Shown: one piece after another, positions 42,150 through 53,844 of the stretch
Position numbering within the stretch: the first letter of the stretch is position 1
How the letters are laid out: each line of letters starts with the position of its first letter
NCBI RefSeq assembly: GCF_018780585.1
Contig: NZ_JADMJL010000019.1
Location: 62,001-126,000 of the forward strand
Direction: 5' to 3'
Length of the DNA: 64,000 bases
DNA from: Methyloversatilis discipulorum
GTDB lineage: Bacteria; Pseudomonadota; Gammaproteobacteria; Burkholderiales; Rhodocyclaceae
Notes under the pieces: generated by a model
Told to the model about the DNA's origin: nothing
What the model saw: only the letters and a program-made list of their open reading frames with translations
Database searches by the model: none
Program-made: the position numbers and the translations under genes

Positions 42150-43361
42150 ATGTCGCTCAATGACCCCCGCTGGGGCAATCAGGGCGGCAACGGCAACAAG
42201 GGCGGCAACCAGGGACCGCCCGATCTGGAAGATCTCTGGCGTGACTTCAATCGTCGACTGTCCGGCATGTTCGGCGGCAAGTCTTCGGGCGATGGTGGCA
42301 ACGAGGCGCGCCCGCCGGTCGGCCCGCGCCAGTTCGGCGGCGGCATCGGCATCATTCTCGGCCTGGTGCTCATCGTCTGGCTGGCCAGCGGTCTGTACAT
42401 CGTGGACGCCAGTCAGCGCGGCGTCGTGCTGCGCTTCGGCAAGCTGCACGAAACGACCGAGCCGGGCCTGCAGTGGCGTTTGCCCTTCCCGATCGATTCG
42501 CACGAGCTGGTCAATCTGACCGGAGTGCGCACGGTGGAAATCGGCTATCGCGGCAGCGAGCGCAACAAGGTGCTGAACGAAGCACTGATGCTCACCGACG
42601 ACGAGAACATCATCAACATCCAGTTCGCGGTGCAGTACATCCTGAAGGATCCGGTTGCCTATCTGTTCCAGAACCGCCTGCCGGAAGACACGGTGGTGCA
42701 CGCGGCCGAGACGGCGATGCGCGAGATAGTCGGCAAGAGCAAGATGGACTTCGTGCTGTACGAAGGACGCGAACAGATCGCCGTCGATGCGCAGCGCATC
42801 ATGCAGCAGATCCTCGATCGCTATCAGACCGGCATCCAGATCAGCAAGCTGACGCTGCAGAACGCCCAGCCGCCCGAGCAGGTTCAGGCCGCGTTCGACG
42901 ACGCGGTGAAGGCCGGGCAGGATCTCGAACGGCAGAAGAACGAGGGTCAGGCCTACGCGAACGACGTCATTCCGAAGGCGCGCGGTACCGCTTCGCGTCT
43001 GATGGAAGAAGCCAACGGCTACAAGCAGCGCATCATCGCCACGGCGGAAGGTGACGCCAGTCGCTTCAAGCAGGTGCTGTCCGAGTACGTCAAGGCGCCC
43101 GAAGTGACGCGCCAGCGCATGTACATCGACACCATGCAGCAGATCATGACCAATACCAGCAAGCTGATGATCGACGCCAAGGGCAGTGGAAACCTGCTGT
43201 ACCTGCCGCTGGACAAGCTGATGCAGCAGTCCGGCGCGTCGGCCGAGGGCGCGGCCCGCCCGGCCGAGCCGATGACCTTGCCGCCGCTGATGAGTGACCA
43301 GACGGCAAATGACGCGCGCAACCGCGAAGCGCTGCGTTCGCGTGAGCGGGGAGAGCGTTGA
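42150..43361 (+). CDS. hflK: FtsH modulator HflK
   Basis: 403 residues from ATG 42150, giving the MSLNDPRWG start usual in betaproteobacteria; the in-frame GTG at 42132 is less likely. Gly/Asn-rich cytosolic start, one membrane helix (about 71-90), then an SPFH (band 7) domain (VDASQRGVVLRFGKLHETTEPGLQW). A partner of HflC in the periplasm-facing complex that surrounds and restrains FtsH. Its stop overlaps the hflC start by one base. Confidence 0.93.
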   Translation: MSLNDPRWGNQGGNGNKGGNQGPPDLEDLWRDFNRRLSGMFGGKSSGDGGNEARPPVGPRQFGGGIGIILGLVLIVWLASGLYIVDASQRGVVLRFGKLHETTEPGLQWRLPFPIDSHELVNLTGVRTVEIGYRGSERNKVLNEALMLTDDENIINIQFAVQYILKDPVAYLFQNRLPEDTVVHAAETAMREIVGKSKMDFVLYEGREQIAVDAQRIMQQILDRYQTGIQISKLTLQNAQPPEQVQAAFDDAVKAGQDLERQKNEGQAYANDVIPKARGTASRLMEEANGYKQRIIATAEGDASRFKQVLSEYVKAPEVTRQRMYIDTMQQIMTNTSKLMIDAKGSGNLLYLPLDKLMQQSGASAEGAARPAEPMTLPPLMSDQTANDARNREALRSRERGER

Positions 43362-44242
43362 TGAAGGAAAAGCTTCCGCTGCTGCTGGGCAGCCTCATCC
43401 TCGCCATCGTGCTCGCGTCGACCTCGCTGTTCACGGTGGATCAACGTCAGTACGCGATCGTTTTCCAGCTCGGTGAAGTCCGTAACGTGATCGAGCAGCC
43501 GGGGCTGCATTTCAAGTGGCCGCTGGTGCAGAACGTACGCGTGTTCGACCGTCGCATCCTGACGCTGGACAGTGCCGATCCCGAGCGCTTCATCACGTCC
43601 GAGAAAAAGAACGTGCTGGTGGACCTGTTCGTGAAGTGGCGCATCACCGATGTGAAGCAGTACTACATTTCGGTCGGCGGCAACGAGCGCCTGGCGGAAA
43701 CGCGCCTGCTGCAGACCGTGAATGCCGGTCTGCGCGAGGAATTCGGTCGCCGCACCGTGCACGAGGTCGTGTCCGGCGAGCGCGACAGGATCATGGAAGA
43801 CATGCGCAGCAAGGCCAACGTCGATGCGGTCAAGATCGGCGTCGAGATCGTCGATGTGCGTCTCAAGCGCGTTGACCTGCCGAGCGAGGTGTCGGAATCG
43901 GTCTACCGCCGGATGGAAGCAGAGCGCAAGCGGGTAGCCAACGAACTGCGTTCGCGTGGCTCGGCCGAGGCCGAGAAGATCCGCGCCGATGCCGATCGCC
44001 AGCGTGAAATCATCGTCGCCGAGGCCTACCGCGAAGCGCAGAAGATCAAGGGCGAGGGCGATGCCCAGGCGGCCGCGATCTACGGCAGTGCGTTCGGCTC
44101 AAATCCCGAGTTCTACGCTTTCTATCGCAGCATGGACGCTTACCAGAAGAGTTTCCGCAGCAAGAGCGACGTGCTGGTGATCGAGCCGAATTCGGATTTC
44201 TTCCGCTATCTGAAGAATGGTTCGAAGGCACCCGGGAAGTAA
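43361..44242 (+). CDS. hflC: FtsH modulator HflC
   Basis: 293 residues from ATG 43361; an in-frame TTG three bases earlier is ignored. An N-terminal membrane helix (about 4-24) and an SPFH domain (VDQRQYAIVFQLGEVRNVIEQPGLHFKWP), then the helical region rich in Ala, Glu and Arg (AERKRVANELRSRGSAEAEKIRADADRQ in part). Forms the HflKC cage with HflK. A promoter and terminator follow in the gap before the DUF2065 gene. Confidence 0.94.
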   Translation: MKEKLPLLLGSLILAIVLASTSLFTVDQRQYAIVFQLGEVRNVIEQPGLHFKWPLVQNVRVFDRRILTLDSADPERFITSEKKNVLVDLFVKWRITDVKQYYISVGGNERLAETRLLQTVNAGLREEFGRRTVHEVVSGERDRIMEDMRSKANVDAVKIGVEIVDVRLKRVDLPSEVSESVYRRMEAERKRVANELRSRGSAEAEKIRADADRQREIIVAEAYREAQKIKGEGDAQAAAIYGSAFGSNPEFYAFYRSMDAYQKSFRSKSDVLVIEPNSDFFRYLKNGSKAPGK

Positions 44243-44284
44243 ACACAGCGGGTGAAGCCGGTGGGCGTGCTGTATAGTCCACGG

Positions 44285-44345
44285 GTTGTTCCACAAGGGA
44301 ACCGGACCGAAGGCGACAGCCCGCATTGCGGGCTGTGCCTTTTTT
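44285..44345 (+). ncRNA. Candidate short terminated RNA or leader attenuator
   Basis: A TATAGT (44273-44278) would start transcription near 44285. The following 60 nt fold into two hairpins: GTTCC/GGAAC around ACAAG (about 44287-44301) and a 9-bp terminator ACAGCCCGC/GCGGGCTGT (44316-44324 and 44328-44336) followed by TTTTT up to 44345, only four bases before the DUF2065 ATG. It could be the hflC terminator, an independent small RNA or an attenuator for the DUF2065-hisZ-purA genes. No known riboswitch class is recognised. Confidence 0.35.
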
Positions 44346-44349
44346 GCTG

Positions 44350-44534
44350 ATGGAATCAATCCTGTTGATCGCTGTGGGGCTCATGCTCGTCATCGAGGGT
44401 GTGCTCCCCTTTGTCGCGCCCCGTCTGTGGCGCGACACCTTCCGACGGGCGACCGAACTGGCAGACGGCCAGTTGCGCTTCGTCGGCCTGACTTCAATGA
44501 TTATCGGTATTGCGCTGATCGCGCTGTTCAAGTG

Positions 44535-44535
<1 letters not shown>
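44350..44535 (+). CDS. DUF2065 small membrane protein
   Basis: 61 residues from ATG 44350 ([24 protein letters not shown]), two hydrophobic helices around a polar loop [21 protein letters not shown]2065 proteins are a conserved short family of unknown function usually next to hflC and hisZ or purA. No ribosome binding site is visible; the ATG directly follows the U-tract of the terminator hairpin. Its stop overlaps the hisZ start by one base. A longer TTG start at 44326 falls in the hairpin and is unlikely. Confidence 0.8.
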
Positions 44536-47014
<2,479 letters not shown>

Positions 47015-47033
47015 GGGTGACGGGTGCGAAGAA

Positions 47034-47066
47034 CCGCATGCCCCGGAAGGGGTGTGCGGGTTTTTT
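47034..47066 (+). terminator. Terminator of the purA unit
   Basis: Stem CCGCATGCCCC/GGGGTGTGCGG (47034-47044 and 47049-47059, two wobble pairs) with loop GGAA and then GTTTTTT. Confidence 0.82.
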
Positions 47067-47089
47067 GTTTTTGGCGGCAGCAGAAAACA

Positions 47090-47116
47090 AAAAAGCCGAC
47101 ATTTCTGTCGGCTTTT
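47090..47116 (-). terminator. Terminator of tRNA-Leu
   Basis: 10-bp perfect stem AAAGCCGACA/TGTCGGCTTT (47092-47101 and 47106-47115); on the minus strand it is followed by TTTTTT and further U residues. Confidence 0.85.
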
Positions 47117-47129
47117 CTGCTGGCTTGTT

Positions 47130-47214
47130 TGGTGCCCAGGAGAGGACTCGAACCTCCACACCTTGCGGCACTAGTACCTGAAACTAGCGCGTCTACCAAT
47201 TTCGCCACCTGGGC
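47130..47214 (-). tRNA. tRNA-Leu (CAG anticodon)
   Basis: 85-nt class II tRNA read on the minus strand: acceptor GCCCAGG/CCTGGGC, anticodon stem CTAGT/ACTAG around TTCAGGT (anticodon CAG), T-arm GGTTCGAGTCC, encoded CCA (plus 47130-47132). Confidence 0.96.
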
Positions 47215-47271
47215 AAGAGGCTGCGCATTTTATACTAGGCATCTACGTTGTCAAGAGAAAAAGAGAAAAAA

Positions 47272-49875
47272 GTGAAACTGAGCAAGATCCGCCGCGCGGA
47301 TCCCTTCTTCGAGCGTGAAACCGCTCGCTACGAAAACCCGTTGCCGAGCCGCGAGTACATCGTTCAAGTGCTTGAGCAGGCCGCGGTTCCGATGAGTGCC
47401 GATGAACTGTTCCAGGCACTCGACATACAGCCGCACGAGCGCGATTACTTCGTGCGTCGCCTCGGCGCGATGGAGCGCGAGGCGCAGCTGATGCGCAATC
47501 GTCGCGACGCCTACATCATCCCCGACAAGGCCGATCTGATCGCCGGTCGCGTGGAGGGGCATCCCGATGGTTTCGGCTTCGTCATCGTCGGCGACGACAA
47601 GACGCCGCCCGGGGCCAAGGCGGAGCGCAAGGACATCTTCCTGAGCGCGCAGGAAATGCGCAGCGTGCTGCACGGTGACCGCGTACTCGTGCGCATCAGC
47701 GGCACCGACCGCCGCGGCCGGCCCGAGGGCAAGGTGGTCGAGGTGACCGAGCGCGCGAATTCGCGGCTTATCGCCCGTGTGGTCGAGGAGCACGGCGTGC
47801 AGTTCTGCATTGCCGAGAACCGCCGCATTCGCCAGCAGATCGTGCTGGCTGCCCCCGAGAAGGGCAAGCGCGCGCTGAAGGCCACGGCCGGTGCCGTGGT
47901 CGAGGTCGAACTGATCGAACAGCCGACGCGCTATACGCCGCCCATCGGTCGCGTGGTCGAGGTGCTGGGCAACTACGGCGACTCCGGCATGGAGATCGAG
48001 ATCGCGCTGCGCAAGCACAACATGCCGCACGAGTTCTCGGCCAAGGTGCTGGCGGCGACCAAGCGTCTGCCGGACGAGGTGCGCGAGAAGGACTGCGCCG
48101 GCCGGGTCGATCTGCGCGACCTGGAACTGGTCACCATCGACGGCGAGACGGCGAAGGACTTCGACGACGCCGTGTATTGCGAGAAGCAGGGGCGCGGCTT
48201 CCGCCTCGTCGTCGCGATCGCCGACGTGAGTCATTACGTGAAGCCGGGCACGGCGCTCGATGCCGAGGCGTTCGAGCGCGGCAATTCGGTCTACTTCCCG
48301 CGCCGGGTCATTCCGATGCTGCCGGAGAAGCTGTCCAACGGGCTGTGCTCGCTCAATCCGCAGGTGGACCGCCTGTGCATGGTGTGTGACATGGACGTGT
48401 CGGCTGCCGGGGTGATCCAGCGCTACCGCTTCTACGCCGCGGTGATGAACTCGAAAGCGCGCCTCACCTACACCGAGGTTGCCGCTGCGCTGTACGACAA
48501 GGACGCCGATACGCGCAAGCGCCTCAAGCCGCTGCTGCCGCGCCTCGAAGCGCTGGACGCAGTGTTCCGTGTCTTCGGCAAGGCACGTGCGAAGCGCGGT
48601 GCCATCGATTTCGAAACGGTCGAGACGCAGATGCTGTTCAACGATGCCGGCAAGATCGAGCGCATCGTGCCTTGCGCGCGCAACGACGCGCACCGGCTGA
48701 TCGAGGAATGCATGCTGGCGGCCAACGTCTGCGCTTCGCGTTTCCTCGAAGAGAGCGGGCAGGACACGCTTTACCGGGTGCATGAGGGCCCGAGCGAAGA
48801 CCGCCTGCAGAAGCTGCGCGCCTTCCTCGGCGAGTTCGGCTTCCAGCTGGGTGGCGGCGACAAGCCGCACGCGAAGGACTACGCTGCGCTGCTCGAGCTC
48901 ATCGGCGACCGTCCGGACCGCCAGCTGCTGCAGACGGTGATGCTGCGGTCGCTGCGTCAGGCCATCTACAGCCCCGACAACGTAGGCCACTTCGGCCTGG
49001 CCTACGAGGCATACACCCACTTCACCTCGCCGATCCGCCGCTATCCCGACCTGCTCGTGCACCGCGCGATCAAGGCCGCGCTGGCGAAGAAGAGGTACGA
49101 GCCGGGCGACTGGTCCGACATCGGTCTGCACTGCTCGACCACCGAGCGGCGCGCCGACGAAGCCAGTCGCGACGTAACCAACTGGCTCAAGTGCTATTTC
49201 ATGCAGGACCGCGTCGGCGAGGAATTCGAAGGCAGCGTGTCGGCGGTCGTGCCTTTCGGCCTGTTCGTCGCGCTGGATGACGTGTTCATCGAAGGCCTGG
49301 TGCACATTTCCGACCTCGGCGCCGATTACTTCCACTACGACGAAGGCAAGCATCGTCTGGTCGGTGAGCGCAGCGGCCGCATCTATCGTCTGGCCGATCG
49401 CGTGCGCATCCAGGTCGTGCGGGTCGATCTCGACAACACGCGCATCGATTTCCGACTCGCCGGCGGTGCCGAGCGGGACTTCGGTCGTGTGCCGCAGCAG
49501 GCCAAGCTGACGCCCAAGCCGGGGCGGACCGGCGCCGCTTCGCGGCGGCGCGTAGAGAGCGACGCGTCTGCGCGGGAGGCGAAGCAGACATCGCACGCCA
49601 AGGCGAGAGAAAGAGAGAAGGCGAAGCCTGCCGCACCGGAAGCGGCAGCGCCTGCGCCGCGCACCGAACCGCCCGCCCGGGCGGCCAAGCCCAAGGGTAG
49701 CAAGGCTGCAGCTCCGAAGCCGGCAGCGAAGAAGACGGCGAAGAGCGCAACGAAGAAAATGACAGGAAAGAAGAGCGCAGTGAGCAAAACCCCGGCGAAG
49801 AAGCCGTCCGCCGCCAAGAAGAGCGGTTCCCGAGCACCGAAGTCGGCTGTGCCGAAGCGGAGGGTGCGCGAATGA
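47272..49875 (+). CDS. rnr: Ribonuclease R
   Basis: 867 residues from GTG 47272, chosen because a purine-rich AGAGAAAAAGAG precedes it and TATACT (47231-47236) would start transcription near 47243, too close to the TTG at 47248. N-terminal winged helix and cold-shock domains (GRVEGHPDGFGFVIV), the RNB catalytic core (DGETAKDFDDAVYCEK, ADVSHYVKPGTALDAEAFERGNSVYFP, HFTSPIRRYPDLLVHRAI), S1 domain (VSAVVPFGLFVALDD), and a Lys/Ala/Pro-rich tail of about 120 residues. A 3'-5' exonuclease for structured RNA. Overlaps rlmB by 4 nt. Confidence 0.95.
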   Translation: MKLSKIRRADPFFERETARYENPLPSREYIVQVLEQAAVPMSADELFQALDIQPHERDYFVRRLGAMEREAQLMRNRRDAYIIPDKADLIAGRVEGHPDGFGFVIVGDDKTPPGAKAERKDIFLSAQEMRSVLHGDRVLVRISGTDRRGRPEGKVVEVTERANSRLIARVVEEHGVQFCIAENRRIRQQIVLAAPEKGKRALKATAGAVVEVELIEQPTRYTPPIGRVVEVLGNYGDSGMEIEIALRKHNMPHEFSAKVLAATKRLPDEVREKDCAGRVDLRDLELVTIDGETAKDFDDAVYCEKQGRGFRLVVAIADVSHYVKPGTALDAEAFERGNSVYFPRRVIPMLPEKLSNGLCSLNPQVDRLCMVCDMDVSAAGVIQRYRFYAAVMNSKARLTYTEVAAALYDKDADTRKRLKPLLPRLEALDAVFRVFGKARAKRGAIDFETVETQMLFNDAGKIERIVPCARNDAHRLIEECMLAANVCASRFLEESGQDTLYRVHEGPSEDRLQKLRAFLGEFGFQLGGGDKPHAKDYAALLELIGDRPDRQLLQTVMLRSLRQAIYSPDNVGHFGLAYEAYTHFTSPIRRYPDLLVHRAIKAALAKKRYEPGDWSDIGLHCSTTERRADEASRDVTNWLKCYFMQDRVGEEFEGSVSAVVPFGLFVALDDVFIEGLVHISDLGADYFHYDEGKHRLVGERSGRIYRLADRVRIQVVRVDLDNTRIDFRLAGGAERDFGRVPQQAKLTPKPGRTGAASRRRVESDASAREAKQTSHAKAREREKAKPAAPEAAAPAPRTEPPARAAKPKGSKAAAPKPAAKKTAKSATKKMTGKKSAVSKTPAKKPSAAKKSGSRAPKSAVPKRRVRE

Positions 49876-50624
49876 GCGATACCCGCTACATCTTCGGTTT
49901 CCACGCGGTCACCGCGAAGATCCGCCACGCCCCGGATGCGGTAAAGGAGCTGTTCGTATCCACCGCGCGTCAGGACGGTCGCATGCGCGATCTGATCCGT
50001 GCCGCAGAGGCGTCAGGCGTCAAGTGGGTACAGATGGAGCCGGCACGCCTCGACGGCCTGGCCGGAGGCGCCGCGCGTCATCAAGGCGTGGTGGCGCGTG
50101 TGCTGGCGCAGATTCCCTACCGCTCGCTCGACGACGTGCTCGATACGCTGTCCGAGCCGCCGCTGCTGCTGGTGCTCGACGGCATCCAGGACCCGCACAA
50201 CCTCGGTGCCTGCCTGCGCGTGGCGGACGCGGCCGGTGCGCACGCCGTGGTCGCCCCGCGCGACCGGGCGGTCGGCCTGAACGCAACGGCGATCAAGGTG
50301 GCCAGTGGTGCGGCCGACACCGTGCCGTACGTGACGGTGACCAATCTGGCGCGCAGCCTGCGCGAGATGAAGGAGCGCGACATCCTGACCATCGGTGCGG
50401 CCGGTGAAGCCGACAAGTCGATGTACGCGGTCGACCAGTCGGGCGCGGTGGCGTGGGTGCTCGGCGCCGAGGGCGACGGCATGCGCCGGCTCACCCGCGA
50501 AACCGTCGACGTGCTGGCGTCGATTCCGATGCACGGCACGGTCGAAAGCCTGAATGTGTCGGTGGCCAGCGGCGTGTGCCTGTTCGAGGCGCGGCGCCAG
50601 CGCACGGCAAAGGGCGGCTTGTAA
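49872..50624 (+). CDS. rlmB: 23S rRNA (guanosine-2251-2'-O) methyltransferase
   Basis: 250-residue SPOUT enzyme: N-terminal substrate domain ([25 protein letters not shown]), catalytic region with [42 protein letters not shown] and the [28 protein letters not shown] knot. It uses SAM to methylate G2251 of 23S rRNA. It follows rnr with coupled start, the common order. Confidence 0.96.
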   Translation: MSDTRYIFGFHAVTAKIRHAPDAVKELFVSTARQDGRMRDLIRAAEASGVKWVQMEPARLDGLAGGAARHQGVVARVLAQIPYRSLDDVLDTLSEPPLLLVLDGIQDPHNLGACLRVADAAGAHAVVAPRDRAVGLNATAIKVASGAADTVPYVTVTNLARSLREMKERDILTIGAAGEADKSMYAVDQSGAVAWVLGAEGDGMRRLTRETVDVLASIPMHGTVESLNVSVASGVCLFEARRQRTAKGGL

Positions 50625-50648
50625 GAATCACGGCCCGCGCGCTATACT
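50619..50648 (+). promoter_or_regulatory. Promoter of the rpsF operon
   Basis: TTGTAA (50619-50624, overlapping the rlmB stop), 18-bp spacer, TATACT (50643-50648). The -10 element is framed by the inverted GC arms CCCGCG and CGCGGG. The leader of about 90 nt has no recognised riboswitch. Confidence 0.6.
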
Positions 50649-50743
50649 CGCGGGCTTACCTTGCCTCACCGGATTCGCATGCCGGGAGGTGTAACCGCCG
50701 GACAGGCTCGTGTTTGCCCGGCACTGAACCGCAAGGAGATTAC

Positions 50744-51130
50744 ATGCGACATTACGAAGTGGTTTTCATCGTCCATCCGGACCAGAGCGAGCAAGTGCCC
50801 GCCATGGTCGAGCGCTACCGTACGCTGGTCACCGGCCGCAACGGCAGCATCCACCGCCTGGAAGACTGGGGTCGCCGCCAGCTGGCCTACCCGATCCAGA
50901 AGGTGCACAAGGCTCACTACGTGCTGATGAACATCGAGTGCGACGGCGAAACGCTGGCCGAACTCGAGCACGCCTTCAAGTTCAACGACGCCGTTCTCCG
51001 CCACCTCACCATCAAGATGCGCAAGGCTGTCGTCACGCCGTCGCCGATGATGAAGGAAGAGAAGTCGCGTTCGCTGCTGGCACCGGCTGCTGAAGCCGCT
51101 GCCCCGGCTGCGGAACAGCCGGCGGCTTGA
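50744..51130 (+). CDS. rpsF: 30S ribosomal protein S6
   Basis: 128 residues starting [24 protein letters not shown] six bases upstream. The core [27 protein letters not shown] is that of bS6; the tail is Ala/Glu-rich rather than the long poly-Glu type. Binds 16S rRNA with S18. Overlaps priB start by three bases. Confidence 0.97.
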   Translation: MRHYEVVFIVHPDQSEQVPAMVERYRTLVTGRNGSIHRLEDWGRRQLAYPIQKVHKAHYVLMNIECDGETLAELEHAFKFNDAVLRHLTIKMRKAVVTPSPMMKEEKSRSLLAPAAEAAAPAAEQPAA

Positions 51131-51462
51131 CCGAAGGGCAGGGCGCGGTCGGCCCGGCGGCAAACAGCTTCACCTTGTCCGCCACGCTGATCGAACGCGA
51201 TGCACTGAGACAGACCCCGGCCGGCGTGCCGATCCTGCGTGGATGCCTCGAGCACTTCTCGCAGCAGATCGAAAACGGTGCGCCACGCGAAGTCAGGTTT
51301 GAAACCGATTTCGTGCTGCTGGGAGACCTGGCAAGGATGCTCGCTCAAGCCCCGCTCGGAACGTCGTTGATCGCAGAAGGATTCATGGCAGCCCGCAGTG
51401 CGAAAAGCAGGCAGGGCGTCATGCACATAACCCGTATCGAATTCGTGACCTCGGGCAACTGA
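51127..51462 (+). CDS. priB: Primosomal replication protein N (PriB)
   Basis: 111 residues from a TTG overlapping the rpsF stop (TTGA). OB-fold protein with [42 protein letters not shown] and an end [12 protein letters not shown], as in PriB of betaproteobacteria. It binds single-stranded DNA at restarted forks. Sits between rpsF and rpsR, the common position. Confidence 0.9.
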   Translation: MTEGQGAVGPAANSFTLSATLIERDALRQTPAGVPILRGCLEHFSQQIENGAPREVRFETDFVLLGDLARMLAQAPLGTSLIAEGFMAARSAKSRQGVMHITRIEFVTSGN

Positions 51463-51494
51463 GCCCGGCGTCGCAACAGTGGAAGGAAACCACC

Positions 51495-51767
51495 ATGGCT
51501 TTCAGACCGAAGAACGGCAAGAAGAAGGACGACCGCGGCTCGCGCAGCATGTTTAAGCGCCGCAAGTTCTGCCGCTTCAGCGCAGAGAAGATCGAAGAGA
51601 TCGATTACAAGGACGTTGAAATCCTGAAGGACTTCATCTCCGAGAACGGCAAGATCATGCCGGCACGCCTGACCGGCACCCGCGCTGGCTACCAGCGCCA
51701 GCTGTCGACCGCCATCAAGCGCGCACGCTTCCTGGCGCTGATGCCTTACACCGACCTGCACCAGTAA
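51495..51767 (+). CDS. rpsR: 30S ribosomal protein S18
   Basis: 90 residues with the bS18 core [21 protein letters not shown] and [33 protein letters not shown]. Good ribosome binding site (GGAAGGAAA) upstream. Partner of S6 on 16S rRNA. Confidence 0.98.
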   Translation: MAFRPKNGKKKDDRGSRSMFKRRKFCRFSAEKIEEIDYKDVEILKDFISENGKIMPARLTGTRAGYQRQLSTAIKRARFLALMPYTDLHQ

Positions 51768-51782
51768 TCGAGGGAGACGACC

Positions 51783-52232
51783 ATGCAAGTAATCCTGATG
51801 GACAAGGTCGCCAAGCTCGGCGATCTGGGCGATGTGGTGAAGGTGCGTGACGGTTACGCCCGCAACTTCCTGATCCCGACCGGCCGCGCCAAGCGCGTGA
51901 CGCCGGAAAACCTGGCTGCTTTCGAAGCCCGCCGTGCCGAACTGGAAAAGGCCGCTGCCGAACGTCTGGCCGCTGCCAAGGCTGTCGCCGAGAAGCTCGA
52001 AGGCTTCATGGTGCAGATCACCCGCAAGGCCGGTGTCGATGGCCGCCTGTTCGGCTCGGTGTCGACGGCCGACATCGCCGAAGCGCTGGCTGCCCAGTCC
52101 TTCCCGGTGGACAAGTCGATGGTGCGCATGCCGGACGGCCCGCTGAAGGCCGTGGGCGACGCTCAGTTCGAGATCGCGCTGCACTCGGACGTGATCGCCA
52201 CCGTGACGGTGTCGGTGCTCGGCGAGCATTGA
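51783..52232 (+). CDS. rplI: 50S ribosomal protein L9
   Basis: 149 residues. N-terminal domain [30 protein letters not shown], a long connecting helix, then the C-terminal domain ([16 protein letters not shown]). bL9 binds 23S rRNA. Last gene of this ribosomal unit; terminator follows. Confidence 0.98.
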   Translation: MQVILMDKVAKLGDLGDVVKVRDGYARNFLIPTGRAKRVTPENLAAFEARRAELEKAAAERLAAAKAVAEKLEGFMVQITRKAGVDGRLFGSVSTADIAEALAAQSFPVDKSMVRMPDGPLKAVGDAQFEIALHSDVIATVTVSVLGEH

Positions 52233-52256
52233 TCGCCGGCCTTCGGGCTGCGACGG

Positions 52257-52283
52257 AAAGGCCACCTGCGGGTGGCCTTTTTC
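52257..52283 (+). terminator. Terminator of the rpsF-rplI unit
   Basis: 10-bp perfect stem AAAGGCCACC/GGTGGCCTTT (52257-52266 and 52271-52280), loop TGCG, then TTC. Confidence 0.85.
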
Positions 52284-52308
52284 GTTGACGCGCAGACGAA
52301 CCGACATC

Positions 52309-52340
52309 TCATCCACAGCAAAGCCCACAGCTTTTCCACA
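52309..52340 (+). promoter_or_regulatory. DnaA-box-like sequences upstream of dnaB
   Basis: TCATCCACA (52309-52317, one mismatch to TTATCCACA) and TTTTCCACA (52332-52340, matching the relaxed TTWTNCACA), plus a further CCCACAG between them, 82-113 bp before the dnaB start. They could let DnaA control dnaB transcription; an origin is not claimed. Confidence 0.4.
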
Positions 52341-52421
52341 GCTTGTGCAGTTGTCGTGCAGACGCTGCGCGGCTAGATTGCAGGATTGCCCCGGCAAGTT
52401 CTCCAGAATGAAAAAGACATC

Positions 52422-53837
52422 ATGAGCAGCGTGCGCAACGCACCCGGTCCGGACGCCCAGGCGGCCCAGGCCGCGCAGGACAGACAGGTGGCGGCGCTGA
52501 AGCTGCCGCCGCATTCGATCGAAGCCGAGCAGTCGCTGATCGGTGGTCTGCTGCTGGACAACAGTACCTGGGACCGTGTTGGCGACCAGGTCAACGAATC
52601 CGACTTCTACCGCGACGATCACCGCCGCATCTTCCGCCACATCGCCAAGCTGATCGAGCAGGGCAAGCCGGCCGATGTCGTGACCGTCTATGAATCGATC
52701 GAGAAGGGCGACGAGGCGCAGCAGACCGGCGGGCTGGCCTATCTGGGCGAAATCGCCAACAACACGCCGTCGGCCGCCAATATCCGCCGCTATGCGGAAA
52801 TCGTCCGTGAGCGTGCCATCCTGCGCAAGCTGGTCAGCGTCGGCGATGAGATCGCCGCCAATGCGCTGACGCCGCGCGGACGCGATGCCAAGACGCTGCT
52901 CGACGAGGCGGAATCGAAGATATTCGAGATCGCCGAGGCGGGCGCTTCGGCCAGTACGGGGTTCGTCGCCATTCAGCCCATCCTGGTGCAGGTGGTCAAT
53001 CGCATCCAGGAACTGTACGACCGCGACGATCCGTCGGAAGTGACGGGGGTGCCGACCGGCTACGTCGATCTCGACGACAAGACCGCCGGCCTGCAGCCCG
53101 GAGACATGATCATCGTCGCCGGCCGTCCGGCCATGGGCAAGACCACCTTCGCGCTCAACATCTGCGAACACGTCGCGGTCGAGCTCGGCCTGCCGGTTGC
53201 CATCTTCTCGCTCGAAATGCCGGGCACCCAACTGGCCATGCGTTTCGTTTCGTCGGTAGCGAAGATCGACCAGGGGCGTCTGCGCACCGGCCGCCTGACC
53301 GACGATGACTGGGGTCGGCTGACCATGGCGCTGGGCAAGCTGCACGAGGCGCCCATCCATATCGACGAGACAGGCGGCATCAACCCGACCGACCTGCGGG
53401 CCCGCGCGCGCCGGCTCTATCGCCAGTGCGGCAAGCTCGGCCTGATCGTAATCGACTACCTGCAGCTGATGTCCGGCACCCGCGACGGCGAGAACCGCAC
53501 CGCCGAGATTTCGGAAATCTCACGCGCGATCAAGTCGCTGGCCAAGGAGCTGCACGTGCCCATCATCGCGCTGTCGCAGCTGAACCGCGCGCTGGAACAG
53601 CGTCCGAACAAGCGACCGGTGATGAGCGATCTGCGCGAATCCGGCGCCATCGAACAGGACGCCGACATCATCATGTTCATCTATCGGGACGAGGTGTACA
53701 ACCCCGATACCCAGGACAAGGGGCTGGCGGAAATCATCATCGGCAAGCACCGTAACGGCCCGACCGGTACCGTGGTGCTCGGCTTCCAGGGCGAGCACAC
53801 GAAGTTCGTCAACGCTGCACGGCCCGGTTCCTACTGA
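52422..53837 (+). CDS. dnaB: Replicative DNA helicase DnaB
   Basis: 471 residues from ATG 52422 (an in-frame TTG at 52386 has no better site). N-terminal domain LPPHSIEAEQSLIGGLLLDN, RecA-like motor with Walker A GRPAMGKTTFALNI, Walker B LIVIDYLQLMSG, and arginine finger region GPTGTVVLGFQGEHTKF. No intein is visible. A hexameric helicase unwinding DNA at the fork. Confidence 0.97.
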   Translation: MSSVRNAPGPDAQAAQAAQDRQVAALKLPPHSIEAEQSLIGGLLLDNSTWDRVGDQVNESDFYRDDHRRIFRHIAKLIEQGKPADVVTVYESIEKGDEAQQTGGLAYLGEIANNTPSAANIRRYAEIVRERAILRKLVSVGDEIAANALTPRGRDAKTLLDEAESKIFEIAEAGASASTGFVAIQPILVQVVNRIQELYDRDDPSEVTGVPTGYVDLDDKTAGLQPGDMIIVAGRPAMGKTTFALNICEHVAVELGLPVAIFSLEMPGTQLAMRFVSSVAKIDQGRLRTGRLTDDDWGRLTMALGKLHEAPIHIDETGGINPTDLRARARRLYRQCGKLGLIVIDYLQLMSGTRDGENRTAEISEISRAIKSLAKELHVPIIALSQLNRALEQRPNKRPVMSDLRESGAIEQDADIIMFIYRDEVYNPDTQDKGLAEIIIGKHRNGPTGTVVLGFQGEHTKFVNAARPGSY

Positions 53838-53844
53838 GGCGCGC

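Noticed and set aside
47248..47271. TTG start of rnr giving eight more residues
   Set aside because: It would lie about five bases after the predicted transcription start. GTG 47272 has a purine-rich site upstream.
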